Shown here piece by piece: positions 25,687 to 35,635 of a stretch of 64,000 nucleotides of DNA. The notes under the pieces were generated by a model. It was not told the DNA's origin. It did no database searches and saw only the letters and a program-made list of their open reading frames with translations. The position numbers and the translations under genes were made by a program. Source of the stretch: Euperipatoides rowelli (taxonomy: Eukaryota > Onychophora > Udeonychophora > Euonychophora > Peripatopsidae). The stretch's first letter is position 1; every line of letters begins with the position of its first letter. The stretch lies in NCBI GenBank assembly GCA_003024985.2, contig PXIH01S0000150.1, one strand, 5' to 3'.

Positions 25687-27341
25687 TATTTACCTCGTTT
25701 TAATAAATCTACAAATGGCTTATAGTGATCTTTATCTTTATCTTTAAATAGGTATGAAGCAAGATCTTTCTGTGATTCTTGATTTTGATATTCTTTATAA
25801 GAAAACAATACTAATTTATTTTTCATGTTTATGTTTGTTATTACAACTTTAATTTTATCACCAATATTTAACTTACTAAAATTATCAAGACTACTCTCTT
25901 TAGAGTCTCCAAGCTGGATCTTACTAATAAATCCATTTATACTATTAAAAACTCTAACTTGTAATCCTTTTGATTTTTTTTCTAATATTTCAACTTCAAC
26001 TATGTCGCCTTTTTTATAACTTTTACTAAAACTCAACCAAGGATTTTCTTCAAGTTGTTTTATTCCTAATTTAATACTTTTTCTCTTAGCATCTAATTCC
26101 AATACTTTAGCTGTTACTTGTTCTCCTTCTATAAAATAATTTTTTGGATCAATCTCTTCAATCCAAGAAATATTAAACCTACTTATGTAAGCAACAATTC
26201 CTTCATCTAGATTAATAAATGCCCCCGTATCTGTAATCTCCTTAACACTACCTTGAATAATCTTGCCCTCAGCATATTTGTTTGTTACTTCTTCCCAAGG
26301 ATTGTTGTGTACCTGTTTAATACCTAATGATATTTTTTGCTTATCTTTATTGATATCTAGAATCTTGACTTCTACTATTTGTCCGACTTTAACCAATTCT
26401 TGTGGACTTTTTACTACTCTCACCCAAGAAAAATTATTCACATGTAAAAGCCCAGTTATAGCATCTTCAAGTTCTACTATTGCACCAAAGCTTAACAAGC
26501 TTACTACTTTACCTTTTACAATATCATCTTTAGAATATTTTTCATCTATTTTATCCCAAGGATTAGTTTGTAAATCCTTCAAAGATAATTCAACCCTGCT
26601 ATTACTTTCATCTATTTTTATTATCTTTACCTTTATTTTTTGACCAACACTAAAATAGTCAGTAATTTTATCTATAGATTTTGACCAAGCAATATTTACT
26701 TTACGTAAAATACCAGTAGTATGACCAATATTAATTATTGCAAAATAATCAGTAATTTTAACAACTAACCCATTTAATATGTCATTTTCCTTTAAACTAG
26801 TTATAAAGTTTTTCCTCTCTTGCATAATTTGCTCTTTTTCAAGAGTTTTCCTATCAAAAATAAACTTTAACAATTTATTTTCTTCCACTTGAATTATATA
26901 AAATTCAACTTCTTTACCTTTTTTTAATTTTTCATCTCGATTGTAGGAACTTAAAGACATTGGAAGAAATCCATTAATATTGCCATTTATTGAAACTTTA
27001 TAACCATTCGTCATTTCAGCTTCTACTTTACCCTTAAATACTCTTCTTGTTTCTATAAATTCATTAACTTTCTCTTCAAAATTTAAAAAACCAAGCTGAT
27101 TAGTACTTAAAATAAGACCTAATTCACCTCCAATTTTTTGAACAATAGCACTTATAGTACTGCCTATTTTAGGAATTTCTTCAAATTCACCTATCTTAAT
27201 AAATCCCTCAGACTTATACCCAATATCTATAAGTATATAGTCTTTTAATACATTAACAACTACCCCCGATACTAAGTTGTTAACTTCTACTGCATCAAGA
27301 ATACTTAAATAATCTTCCTGTAAGTTGCTCTGGTTTTCCAT
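25686..27341 (-). CDS. rpsA: 30S ribosomal protein S1 (six S1 domains)
   Basis: 551 residues with six S1 RNA-binding repeats, recognisable from their openings: SGVVVNVLKDYILIDIG, FKGKVEAEMTNGYKVSING, NGLVVKITDYFAIINIGH, KGKVVSLLSFGAIVELED, QGSVKEITDTGAFINLDEG and VEVEILEKKSKGLQVRVF. It bridges mRNA to the 30S subunit. It comes 27 bases after cmk on the same strand; the cmk-rpsA pairing is common in bacteria. Confidence 0.95.
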   Translation of the reverse strand: MENQSNLQEDYLSILDAVEVNNLVSGVVVNVLKDYILIDIGYKSEGFIKIGEFEEIPKIGSTISAIVQKIGGELGLILSTNQLGFLNFEEKVNEFIETRRVFKGKVEAEMTNGYKVSINGNINGFLPMSLSSYNRDEKLKKGKEVEFYIIQVEENKLLKFIFDRKTLEKEQIMQERKNFITSLKENDILNGLVVKITDYFAIINIGHTTGILRKVNIAWSKSIDKITDYFSVGQKIKVKIIKIDESNSRVELSLKDLQTNPWDKIDEKYSKDDIVKGKVVSLLSFGAIVELEDAITGLLHVNNFSWVRVVKSPQELVKVGQIVEVKILDINKDKQKISLGIKQVHNNPWEEVTNKYAEGKIIQGSVKEITDTGAFINLDEGIVAYISRFNISWIEEIDPKNYFIEGEQVTAKVLELDAKRKSIKLGIKQLEENPWLSFSKSYKKGDIVEVEILEKKSKGLQVRVFNSINGFISKIQLGDSKESSLDNFSKLNIGDKIKVVITNINMKNKLVLFSYKEYQNQESQKDLASYLFKDKDKDHYKPFVDLLKRGK

Positions 27342-27368
27342 TTTACCTTCTTTTTTTTAAAATACACA

Positions 27369-28019
27369 TTATTTTAAATTAAATTTTCTTATTATATTAT
27401 CACATATATCCTCTACACTAAAATTACTTGTATCTATGTAATAAACATTATCGACTAGCCTCAAGTTGCCATACTGTCTATTCCTATCCATTTCATCTCT
27501 TTCACATATTTGTTTCTCTAATTCATTAACGTTTTCAAATTCACCTCTCTCCTCATACCGTCTTAAAGTTCTAACTTGAATAGAAGCATCCAAATATACA
27601 CGAACTTTTGCTTCTGGAAAAACTACAGTAGTAATATCTCTTCCTTCAATTACATAACTTTCATTTTTATTTTTAGTAATTTCTCTTAACTTATCATTAA
27701 CAATATCTCTTACTTGTCTATAAGAAGAATAGAATGAAACTGATAAATCTATTTCATTATTTACAGTTTCATTTATCACATTTTGATTATTCAATAAAAA
27801 TCTTTCTCCATCAAACTCAATTTTATTATTGTTTATTAAAATTACAAGTTCTTGTTCACTTAAGAAAGCAAACTTATTTTGAACTACTGTTCTTGCAAGA
27901 TATGTTATTATACGATAAAGATGTCCTGAACTAATAAAATTATAACCTAATCTTATGCCTAATTCTCTTGCAACTGTACTTTTACCAGAACCAGAAGGCC
28001 CATCAATTGCTATTATCAT
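27369..28019 (-). CDS. cmk: Cytidylate kinase
   Basis: 216 residues. The P-loop GPSGSGKST is at 7-15. The CMP-binding region (SSGHLYRIIT, replacing the more usual DTGAMYR) and the lid RDITTVVFPEAKVRVYLDAS are present. It phosphorylates CMP/dCMP with ATP. Its start overlaps the end of the pseudouridine synthase gene by 17 bases. The DTG to SSG change near 33 is worth noting, but the fold is intact. Confidence 0.93.
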   Translation of the reverse strand: MIIAIDGPSGSGKSTVARELGIRLGYNFISSGHLYRIITYLARTVVQNKFAFLSEQELVILINNNKIEFDGERFLLNNQNVINETVNNEIDLSVSFYSSYRQVRDIVNDKLREITKNKNESYVIEGRDITTVVFPEAKVRVYLDASIQVRTLRRYEERGEFENVNELEKQICERDEMDRNRQYGNLRLVDNVYYIDTSNFSVEDICDNIIRKFNLK

Positions 28020-28749
28020 TACTACTCTTTAAATATGATTTCAACTTATTAATTTCCTTAAAAGATAAGACCCTTACTTCGCCTTCTTTAAGCAGGCCTA
28101 ATTTTATCCCACCTATTCTAATTCTATGCACTTTTTTTAAAAAAATACCCCTACTCTCAAATACTTTCCTAATTTCTCTATTTTTTCCTTCTATTAATAT
28201 TAACCTTACTGTATATTTATCTAAGATCTCATAGTCTTTTAATTTAAAAAATTCACCTTGAATTTTGATTCCTTCAGTAAACCTAACTAATAAAGACTCA
28301 TCTATTTCCCTAGAACATTCTATTAAATATTCTCTCTCTACTGCTCCTCGGGGATGCATAATACAATTTGCAAACTGTCCATCATTTGTAAAAAGTAAAA
28401 GACCTGAACTTTTAAAATCAAGCCTACCTATTGAGAAAATTCTATATTTAAACAAAGGTTGAACCAAAGATATTGCTAGATTACGACCTTTTACATCGAA
28501 ATTTGAACACAAATAATTATTAGGTTTATTTAAAGCTATATATAAAATATTTTTTTTATTTTGTTCTCTTACTACAAATTCTTGTCTTTTGTATTCAACC
28601 CTATCTCCTAAAAATACTTGAGTTCCCAGTTTTGGGAGTCTACTATTTACTTTTATTAAGTTATCTCTTATTAAATTTTCACAGCTCCGTCTTGAACCCA
28701 ATCCTTTTTGTGCTAAAAAAACTTGCAGTCTAATTCCATTTTCACTCAT
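28003..28749 (-). CDS. RsuA/RluB-family rRNA pseudouridine synthase
   Basis: 248 residues. An S4 RNA-binding domain (RLQVFLAQKGLGSRRSCENLI, residues 6-26 onward) precedes the catalytic domain with the active-site aspartate D111 in GRLDFKSSGLLLFTNDG. The ending EGKNREIRKVFESRG is typical. It converts a uridine of rRNA to pseudouridine; RluB (23S) is favoured over RsuA (16S) by its place beside the scpA-like gene and cmk. It overlaps both neighbours, by 17 and 4 bases. Confidence 0.9.
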   Translation of the reverse strand: MSENGIRLQVFLAQKGLGSRRSCENLIRDNLIKVNSRLPKLGTQVFLGDRVEYKRQEFVVREQNKKNILYIALNKPNNYLCSNFDVKGRNLAISLVQPLFKYRIFSIGRLDFKSSGLLLFTNDGQFANCIMHPRGAVEREYLIECSREIDESLLVRFTEGIKIQGEFFKLKDYEILDKYTVRLILIEGKNREIRKVFESRGIFLKKVHRIRIGGIKLGLLKEGEVRVLSFKEINKLKSYLKSSNDNSN

Positions 28750-29531
28750 GCTAATATAATATTCTCACCTTCTTCAATTATTAATTTCTCATCTATATGA
28801 ATTAAATTTACAATATTTTTCATTTTATATTCAAGAATTATAAAAAAATAACAAAATCTATCAAAGAAATAATTTTTCTTACTTACACTCAAAAGTTCTT
28901 CGAAAACTATTTCTTTTTTAGTTTTTAATAAAGATATTATCTTAATTCTCTTTTCTAAAATACGCGCTTTATATTTTTCATGCTTAATTTTACTCTTTAA
29001 GTTCCTTACAAAATCGATTTTTTCCTTATCTTTTTTTACTTTTATTGCAATTTCTACACTTGAATTTGATTTACAAAATTCACCTTCCATGTATTTTTCA
29101 ATATTCAGAACTTTCTTAGAATTTGTTAATTCCTTTTGCTTTTCTTCCATGTCTTTACCTAAAAAAGCTAATTTATTGTCTTTATTTTGAATTTTTTCAT
29201 TGCTATTAAATCTAGTATAACTTTTAAAAAGTTCAATTATCTGTTTATTGACCTCAATTTCTTTTTTTCTTTGTTCCCTTAAATTTATTGGAAATACCAT
29301 TTGGCTTTTCCAATAAAACAAAATATTCAAAAAAGTATAAAACCTAATAAGACCTAAAACATCAACTTCTATTTCTAGACTATCAACTGACAAAAGAAAG
29401 TCATCAATTATTTTATTTAAGGAAATGGACTTAAGCAGTTCTTTATTATTACTTATATAATTAAAAAATAAGTCTATATCTCCATTAAAAGTATTATACT
29501 TTATGATATATTCATTGAATATATTTTTCAT
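28746..29531 (-). CDS. Divergent ScpA-like chromosome segregation protein
   Basis: 261 residues. The start reads [20 protein letters not shown], matching the ScpA opening (F-x-GPLDLLL-x-L-I), followed by helices ending [18 protein letters not shown], matching the ScpA 'LLxIKSRMLLP' stretch. The middle is a charged linker. The C-terminal about 80 residues ([20 protein letters not shown]-like helix, [12 protein letters not shown]) resemble the ScpA winged-helix end. ScpA is the kleisin bridging SMC heads. It lies between recA and the rluB-like gene, where scpA-scpB-rluB is common, but no scpB is present. Confidence 0.6.
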   Translation of the reverse strand: MKNIFNEYIIKYNTFNGDIDLFFNYISNNKELLKSISLNKIIDDFLLSVDSLEIEVDVLGLIRFYTFLNILFYWKSQMVFPINLREQRKKEIEVNKQIIELFKSYTRFNSNEKIQNKDNKLAFLGKDMEEKQKELTNSKKVLNIEKYMEGEFCKSNSSVEIAIKVKKDKEKIDFVRNLKSKIKHEKYKARILEKRIKIISLLKTKKEIVFEELLSVSKKNYFFDRFCYFFIILEYKMKNIVNLIHIDEKLIIEEGENIILA

Positions 29532-30619
29532 TTTTCTACTTTTTCTTTAGCAGGTTTTGACTCTTTCAAGGCTTCTGTTGGGTGCTCAAAGATTACCTTA
29601 CGAAGTTTTCTCTCAAGTTGATTTGTGAAATCTTTTTCCGTTTGAAGATATTTAACAGCATTTTCTCTACCCTGACCTAACTTCTCATCACCTAATGAGT
29701 ACCATGAACCTGTTTTTTGAATAATATTATATTTAACTGCTGCCTCAAGAATACTAGCCTCACTAGAAATTCCCTTTCCAAAATAAATTATTAGCTCAAT
29801 TTTTTTAAAAGGAGGGGCAACTTTATTCTTGACAACTTTGACTCTTATCCTATTCCCAATAATATCCTCTGATCCACTTTGCGTTATCTGTTCTACTTTT
29901 CTTACTTCAAGTCGCAAAGAAGCATAAAATTTTAACGCATTTCCTCCTGTTGTAGTCTCTGGATTACCAAACATTATACCTATTTTCATCCTTATTTGAT
30001 TGATGAACATAATACAAGTATGAGATTTAGATAATATGCCTGTAATCTTTCGTAAAGCTTTGCTCATAAGTCTAGCTTGAAGGCCAATTTGAGTATCTCC
30101 CATTTCACCATCAATCTCAGCTTGTGGAGTTAAAGCAGCAACTGAATCAATAACAATTAAGTCAATTCCTCCACTCCTAATTAAATATTCTGTAATTTCA
30201 AATGCCTGCTCTCCAGTATCTGGTTGACTAAGCCACAATTCATCTATATTAACACCAACAGCTCTTGCATAAACAGGATCAAGTGCATGTTCAGCATCAA
30301 TGAAAGCCGTAATTCCACCTCTTTTTTGAACCTCAGCAACAGCTTGAAGTGTTAAAGTAGTCTTTCCTGAAGATTCAGGACCAAATATTTCAATTATCCG
30401 TCCCTTTGGATAACCTCCAATTCCTAAAGCCTCATCTAACATTATAGAACCACTAGGAATTGATTCAATCCCTTTCCCAACAGGCGATTCTCCCATTCTA
30501 ATAAGACTTCCTTTACCAAAATCTTTTTCAATTTGAACCCTTGCTAACTCAACAGCTTTTATTTTATTAATCCTATCCTCTGTGTTAATTCCTTTTTTTT
30601 CTTCTTTAAGTTTTGTCAC
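29528..30619 (-). CDS. recA: Recombinase RecA
   Basis: About 363 residues from the GTG at 30619, which has GGAAGG just upstream; an ATG at 30634 is possible. Walker [10 protein letters not shown], the AEHALDP loop, [20 protein letters not shown] with loop L1 after it, and the L2 segment [19 protein letters not shown] are all intact. It carries out strand exchange in recombinational repair. The stop overlaps the scpA-like gene by four bases. No LexA-like operator was seen; Borrelia is not known for an SOS response. Confidence 0.97.
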   Translation of the reverse strand: MTKLKEEKKGINTEDRINKIKAVELARVQIEKDFGKGSLIRMGESPVGKGIESIPSGSIMLDEALGIGGYPKGRIIEIFGPESSGKTTLTLQAVAEVQKRGGITAFIDAEHALDPVYARAVGVNIDELWLSQPDTGEQAFEITEYLIRSGGIDLIVIDSVAALTPQAEIDGEMGDTQIGLQARLMSKALRKITGILSKSHTCIMFINQIRMKIGIMFGNPETTTGGNALKFYASLRLEVRKVEQITQSGSEDIIGNRIRVKVVKNKVAPPFKKIELIIYFGKGISSEASILEAAVKYNIIQKTGSWYSLGDEKLGQGRENAVKYLQTEKDFTNQLERKLRKVIFEHPTEALKESKPAKEKVEK

Positions 30620-30640
30620 TCTTAAACCTTCCATTAATTT

Positions 30641-33343
30641 CTAAAACAACTTAGCCACTTCTATTTTTTTAACCCTATATCTAAAACTCCTATCGTTAAT
30701 TACAAAATTGAGTTCATCACCTTTTTTTGAATCTAATAGTTGTTCGCCAAAAGGAGATTTATAAGAAATAATACCTTCAGCGGGGTTAGATTCCCATGGC
30801 CCTAATATTAAGTAAGTCTCAGTATTTTTGCTATCCATATTCAAAAGATCAACACTAGTACCAAAAGTAACATAATTGTTTTTTAATTCTTTAAGATCAA
30901 CAACTCTAACTTGTTCAAGTTCTAGCATTAAAGAATTAAGTTTCTTTGTCAAAAACTGTTGTATTTCCTTTGCAGCATGATATTCAGCATTTTCTTTAAG
31001 ATCTCCTAAAGCTCTAGCTTTACCGATTTCTTTTGAATTTTCAGGGATCTCTATTTCCTTTAAATATTGAAGATCTTTTTGTTTCTTGTTTAATGAACTT
31101 AAAGTTGCCATAAAACCAACTTCAAATTTTTCTATAACCACCTGAGCCTTTTCATCTTCAAATTCAATATCTGAAAATACTTGTTTTATTTCTTTTTTAA
31201 GGTCAAGTAAATCTTTGGCAGGAAAATCTTTAATATTAAAACAAATCATATAAATTTTTTTTGCATATTCTTTATCATTTGTTTCTTTTAAAACTAATGT
31301 TAAATAACATTCTTTTATTAGGAGATTGGTTATCATCTTGTAAGTTCTTTTATTTGAAAATGCATTATTTTTACTATTAATTTTAATAATACTCTCACTA
31401 AGCAACTTAATTAAATTAACAAGTAATTCTTTATCACTAAGGTTAAGTTGTATTTCATAAGTTCTGTAATATTTTAATATCCAAATATAAGCATCCTTGT
31501 AAATCTTATATTTTTGAATTATTTTATTAAATAAATTTTGAACTTCAGTTTTATCTTCTTTCAAAAGTGCATCTATTAATTTTTTATTAACAGCATAAGG
31601 AAATAGTTCTTTATAAATATCAATCCAATTGATAAGTTCCTCTTTAATTAAAACAATAAATTCTTTCTTTATTTCAGTATCTTCTAATGATTCAAAAAGT
31701 TCTTTAATACTTTTATTGCATTCTCTTAATAACTTATCTAAGTTAACATCTCTTCTAACATCAACCTTTAGGACTAAATCAGAATTCTTATTTACCAACG
31801 TTTTCAAAATAATATAAGAACTAATAACATAATTATCTACTTTTGTAAAATTATTGACATAAAGTAAAAAATAATTTAGCATGTCATTGACTATTCTTTC
31901 ATTACTTTGAAAATTTTTATTATCAATAAAAGAAATAAAAATCTTATATCTTTTAATAAAATCTTTTTCAACTTTAAACCTATCATACATTTTTTTATCT
32001 AAATTTAAACCTTTAGGATTATATGTATATATATCATGTTTATCAGATGACATTATAAAATAAGGATCATTTTTAAGCACCTCTTTTGCTTTTGAATACC
32101 ATAAATTCCATACATTTTGACTTAGAACACTTGGAACAAACTCTTTTTTTACAACTTTAAAGTCAATTAATTTATAACTTTTCATGATTATATGAAGTGT
32201 TCCTTCTAAGTCTTTTTTAATTTGATCTGCCAATTTTTCTTTTGTCCAAAGTGCCTTTAAAACTCTAATATCTTCTCTATCCAAAGGTGTTAATGCTGAA
32301 ACCGCCATATCAAAACCAATAAAATGTTGCCTTTTAACAGCAAAGTCTACAACTATTCCTAATTCATTCACTTCTTTTATTATTCCAACATTCCAAGTCT
32401 GATGGTAAACAAAGTTTCCTTTTGCAAAAAACAAATATTTCTCAAAATTTGCATAACAATCTAGGAAAATTATATCAATATTCATTAAACTAGCTCTCTC
32501 TATATATTCATTAATAGCCAAAACATCTTTATACTTCACTCGCAAGGCTCCAATTAGATTTTCTCTGGCTTTTTGGTTCCTACTATCCAATCTTAAAATA
32601 CCTTTAAGTATTTCTATAACACCATCATTATTACCATTTAAAGCAAAATTATCATATAAGTCCTCATATAAAACAACTGACTTTTTATACCCAAGCTCTT
32701 TCTCAACTTTTTGAATGATGAGCAAGAAAAATTCAAAATCATCTGAACCAATACTGATAAGCTTTGCCCAAATTTCTTTTATTCCTGACATTTGCTTTTT
32801 ATCTATATATCTATATATGGCCTTCCTAAGGTAATAGATCGTTTTTTGTAAATCTACTTTTTCATAGTAAGACGCTATTTGTTTAACAAAAGTTATATCA
32901 TCAGGATCAGCTTCTACGACTCTAATCCATATTTCCAACAATTTCTCATTTTCATTATTTTGTGTATATATTTTTACCAAAGTATAAAGAGCATGCTTAT
33001 TCTCTGAATACTGCAACATTTTATTGCATATATGCTCAACTAAAGGCCATTTTAGGTTTTGAGAAAATAAATCTATTACTGTTATAAGATTCATATCATT
33101 TAAAGGTCTTCTTTTGTATATCAACATGCCTGAAACATAAAGACCTACTATGCTTTTTTTTATGTCCTTTAGTTGCTTATTACACATATCTAAAACTATT
33201 AAAGACATGTTTTCATCTATTACATCATCAATCAAGCTATCCAATTCTTTTAACTTTGCAAGCGAATAGTTATTAACTATTGCTCTTGTCCATTTATCTT
33301 CTTGTAAAACCTCATTCAATTTTTCTATAATAACCTTAGACAT
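30641..33343 (-). CDS. greA: GreA transcription elongation factor fused to a long helical-repeat N-terminus
   Basis: 900 residues. Only the last about 160 are GreA: the acidic coiled-coil tip GDLKENAEYHAAKE (near 770) that reaches into RNA polymerase to trigger transcript cleavage, and the FKBP-like end ILGPWESNPAEGIISYKSPFG. The preceding about 740 residues are helical, TPR-like (NKMLQYSENKHALYTLVKIY, KQIASYYEKVDLQKTIYYL) plus a small beta module near 310-340 (WNVGIIKEVNELGIVVDFAV). Usual GreA is about 158 residues. The same fusion is, to my knowledge, normal for Borrelia and related spirochaetes. Confidence 0.92.
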   Translation of the reverse strand: MSKVIIEKLNEVLQEDKWTRAIVNNYSLAKLKELDSLIDDVIDENMSLIVLDMCNKQLKDIKKSIVGLYVSGMLIYKRRPLNDMNLITVIDLFSQNLKWPLVEHICNKMLQYSENKHALYTLVKIYTQNNENEKLLEIWIRVVEADPDDITFVKQIASYYEKVDLQKTIYYLRKAIYRYIDKKQMSGIKEIWAKLISIGSDDFEFFLLIIQKVEKELGYKKSVVLYEDLYDNFALNGNNDGVIEILKGILRLDSRNQKARENLIGALRVKYKDVLAINEYIERASLMNIDIIFLDCYANFEKYLFFAKGNFVYHQTWNVGIIKEVNELGIVVDFAVKRQHFIGFDMAVSALTPLDREDIRVLKALWTKEKLADQIKKDLEGTLHIIMKSYKLIDFKVVKKEFVPSVLSQNVWNLWYSKAKEVLKNDPYFIMSSDKHDIYTYNPKGLNLDKKMYDRFKVEKDFIKRYKIFISFIDNKNFQSNERIVNDMLNYFLLYVNNFTKVDNYVISSYIILKTLVNKNSDLVLKVDVRRDVNLDKLLRECNKSIKELFESLEDTEIKKEFIVLIKEELINWIDIYKELFPYAVNKKLIDALLKEDKTEVQNLFNKIIQKYKIYKDAYIWILKYYRTYEIQLNLSDKELLVNLIKLLSESIIKINSKNNAFSNKRTYKMITNLLIKECYLTLVLKETNDKEYAKKIYMICFNIKDFPAKDLLDLKKEIKQVFSDIEFEDEKAQVVIEKFEVGFMATLSSLNKKQKDLQYLKEIEIPENSKEIGKARALGDLKENAEYHAAKEIQQFLTKKLNSLMLELEQVRVVDLKELKNNYVTFGTSVDLLNMDSKNTETYLILGPWESNPAEGIISYKSPFGEQLLDSKKGDELNFVINDRSFRYRVKKIEVAKLF

Positions 33344-33367
33344 TTAAAAACTCCTAGTATGCACTTA

Positions 33368-34312
33368 TTAACTTACATNCTGTTGATATATTGTTATATC
33401 TATTTCTTTTATATAAGACAAAATTTCATCTATTCTAGCCCTATCTTCTTTTATTCGAACGTAATGATCTATGAGCCAAAAATATTTATTAATAAGTCTT
33501 GGTAAAAGTATACTTTCATTTATAGACCTATAAGATTTTTCTTTCAGTTCATTTCTTAAGCTATAAACTGATTGTTTTAACTGACCAAGTTCAATTGGCC
33601 TTAAATCTCGTTTAATATTAAAAACCCCATTTAAAGTACCATAAACAGGAATCCACTCTTTTAAAAGAGTACCTGAAAATTTTTTCTCAAGATTAATTGC
33701 ATCTATTAACTTTAGTATCATACCTGATTCCAAAGAATATATATCTATTTTTTGAGGATTAATAAAAAATGCTTCTCTAAAAAGAACCTTAGCTTCTTTA
33801 ATCTCATCTACAAGCGCATAAGAATCAGCTAATTCTGCTATTACATTAGAATTATCTTTAGCTTCTGCTAATACCTGTAAAAAAACCTTTATAGCTTTCT
33901 CATAATTTCCTATCCCTTTGTAACATTTACCTATCTTTATTAAAATGTCTATATTGTCAGATTCTTCTTTATAAACTTCCTTATATATATTTAAACTAGT
34001 TGAAAATACAAATTGCTTTATTGCATTTTTACCCTGTTCAAAATTAACGTTTATCTTTTTTAAATATCTTCCACTAAAACTATCCCACTCCCTAATTAGA
34101 AATTCAGCTTTTTCATATGCATTTGACATTCTATCTAAACTTTCAGACTGACTATTCCAATAAACTGAACTTTTTAAAGCTACTAATATCTCTAAATTAT
34201 CAAAATCAAGTACATGTGCTTCTTCTGATTTAACTAAAGAAGCCTTAAAATCCCCTTTTCTATAGTCTTCATAAATCTCTTTAACTAATTGTCCGATATT
34301 TTCTGAAAACAC
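33368..34312 (-). CDS. TPR-repeat protein, cytoplasmic, unknown
   Basis: 314 residues, no signal. Helical repeats with a clear TPR pair at about 125-195 (LIKIGKCYKGIGNYEKAIKVF, IAELADSYALVDEIKEAKVLF). The C-terminal third is helical with many charges. One base (33379) near the stop is undetermined, affecting one residue. It lies 25 bases upstream of the greA fusion on the same strand and may work with its helical arm; that is inference from context only. Confidence 0.72.
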   Translation of the reverse strand: MFSENIGQLVKEIYEDYRKGDFKASLVKSEEAHVLDFDNLEILVALKSSVYWNSQSESLDRMSNAYEKAEFLIREWDSFSGRYLKKINVNFEQGKNAIKQFVFSTSLNIYKEVYKEESDNIDILIKIGKCYKGIGNYEKAIKVFLQVLAEAKDNSNVIAELADSYALVDEIKEAKVLFREAFFINPQKIDIYSLESGMILKLIDAINLEKKFSGTLLKEWIPVYGTLNGVFNIKRDLRPIELGQLKQSVYSLRNELKEKSYRSINESILLPRLINKYFWLIDHYVRIKEDRARIDEILSYIKEIDITIYQQXVS

Positions 34313-34477
34313 TTAATTTACCACCCAGTATCTTTGTACATAAATTAATTATAACATTTATAATTTTTTAGTCAAACAAAGCAGAATGACCTAATATGTT
34401 ATTCAATTTATTGCCTGTTTAGTATATTATTATTTACGATACATTAGAAAAATTTTTATGAGGTTGCTTCCTTTCCT

Positions 34478-35620
34478 ATGAAATCCGATAAAATTATTAA
34501 TAAAGCCATCGGTTATTACAACGAAAAAAAATATTCTGAAACTATTCAACTTTTAGAAAAAGAAGTATTTATGTACAAAAATTGTTATTTCTATCACTAC
34601 CTTTTAGGAAGTTCTTATCTTAGAATTGGTAATCTTGCAAATGCTCAACCTTATCTAAAAAAAGCTTATACTCTGCGACCAAAAGAAATAAATATAAAGC
34701 AAACAATTGCTTTATTATTCATAGCACAAGGAAAAGAAGACAAAGCTACACAAATTTGGTTAAAGATGATAGAAGAAAATGAAAATTCTGAATTAGCTAA
34801 TAAAGGACTTGAAACAATTAGGAAAAATTCAAAAGAAGAAACTATTTTTTGGAAAAATAACAATAATTTTACACAGCTATTCCCAGAAATAAAAATAAGA
34901 GTAGATTATAATCTTACTAAAATTTTAAAAATATTTTTAATAATTAGTTTACTCACATTTGGATTCACAGTAGTAATCTTGCTTACCAATAATGAGAAGG
35001 TAAAATTACTTAAATGGAGTTGGTGGAACTTTAATAAAACACAAATTAATAAGCAAAGCAATAATATTGCAGCATATATTGATAATATTAGAATAGAAAA
35101 TATAGAACAAATTGAAAATAATGAAGGTCAATTTATCTTTATTCTGACAGAACAGCAAATTACTAAAGCCTTTAATAAAATTAAAAAACATCTAAAAGAA
35201 GGAAACAATAATTTTGCAAGAGTTGAGATCAATAAAATTTTAAATTCAAATGCAAGTAACTCAATAAAACTGAAAGCAAAAAATTTAGCCAGTTTTATTT
35301 CAAAACCTAATTTCATCTCATTCAATGAGCAGGTTAATTTTGAAGAAGTGAATAAAAATCCAATTCTCTATAAAGATACATATATAAAATGGAGAGGAGT
35401 TGTTAACAACATAGAAAAAAACAATGATATGCTACATTGCGACTTTTATATAGGCTACAACTCGGATGTTTTAAATGGAATAATTTTAACAAAAATCAAT
35501 TTTGATATTGATATTACTTTTAATGATCCTGTAGAAATATTAGGGCAGATAAAATACAATGATAACAAGCTAATCTTACATGCAATAATAATACATAAAC
35601 TAGAAAAAGAGAAATTTTAA
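34478..35620 (+). CDS. TPR protein with a membrane helix and a C-terminal OB-like domain
   Basis: 380 residues. Three TPR units at the N-terminus (IGYYNEKKYSETIQLLEKEV, LLGSSYLRIGNLANAQPYL, IALLFIAQGKEDKATQIW). One membrane helix at about 150-170 (ILKIFLIISLLTFGFTVVIL). Then a periplasmic part whose last about 85 residues (YIKWRGVVNNIEKNNDMLHC, DPVEILGQIKYN) resemble an OB-fold of the tRNA_anti-like type. With no leader peptide the TPRs should be cytoplasmic. No function known. It ends 16 bases before convergent hisS; no hairpin separates them. Confidence 0.72.
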   Translation: MKSDKIINKAIGYYNEKKYSETIQLLEKEVFMYKNCYFYHYLLGSSYLRIGNLANAQPYLKKAYTLRPKEINIKQTIALLFIAQGKEDKATQIWLKMIEENENSELANKGLETIRKNSKEETIFWKNNNNFTQLFPEIKIRVDYNLTKILKIFLIISLLTFGFTVVILLTNNEKVKLLKWSWWNFNKTQINKQSNNIAAYIDNIRIENIEQIENNEGQFIFILTEQQITKAFNKIKKHLKEGNNNFARVEINKILNSNASNSIKLKAKNLASFISKPNFISFNEQVNFEEVNKNPILYKDTYIKWRGVVNNIEKNNDMLHCDFYIGYNSDVLNGIILTKINFDIDITFNDPVEILGQIKYNDNKLILHAIIIHKLEKEKF

Positions 35621-35635
35621 CATGAAATAAAAATT

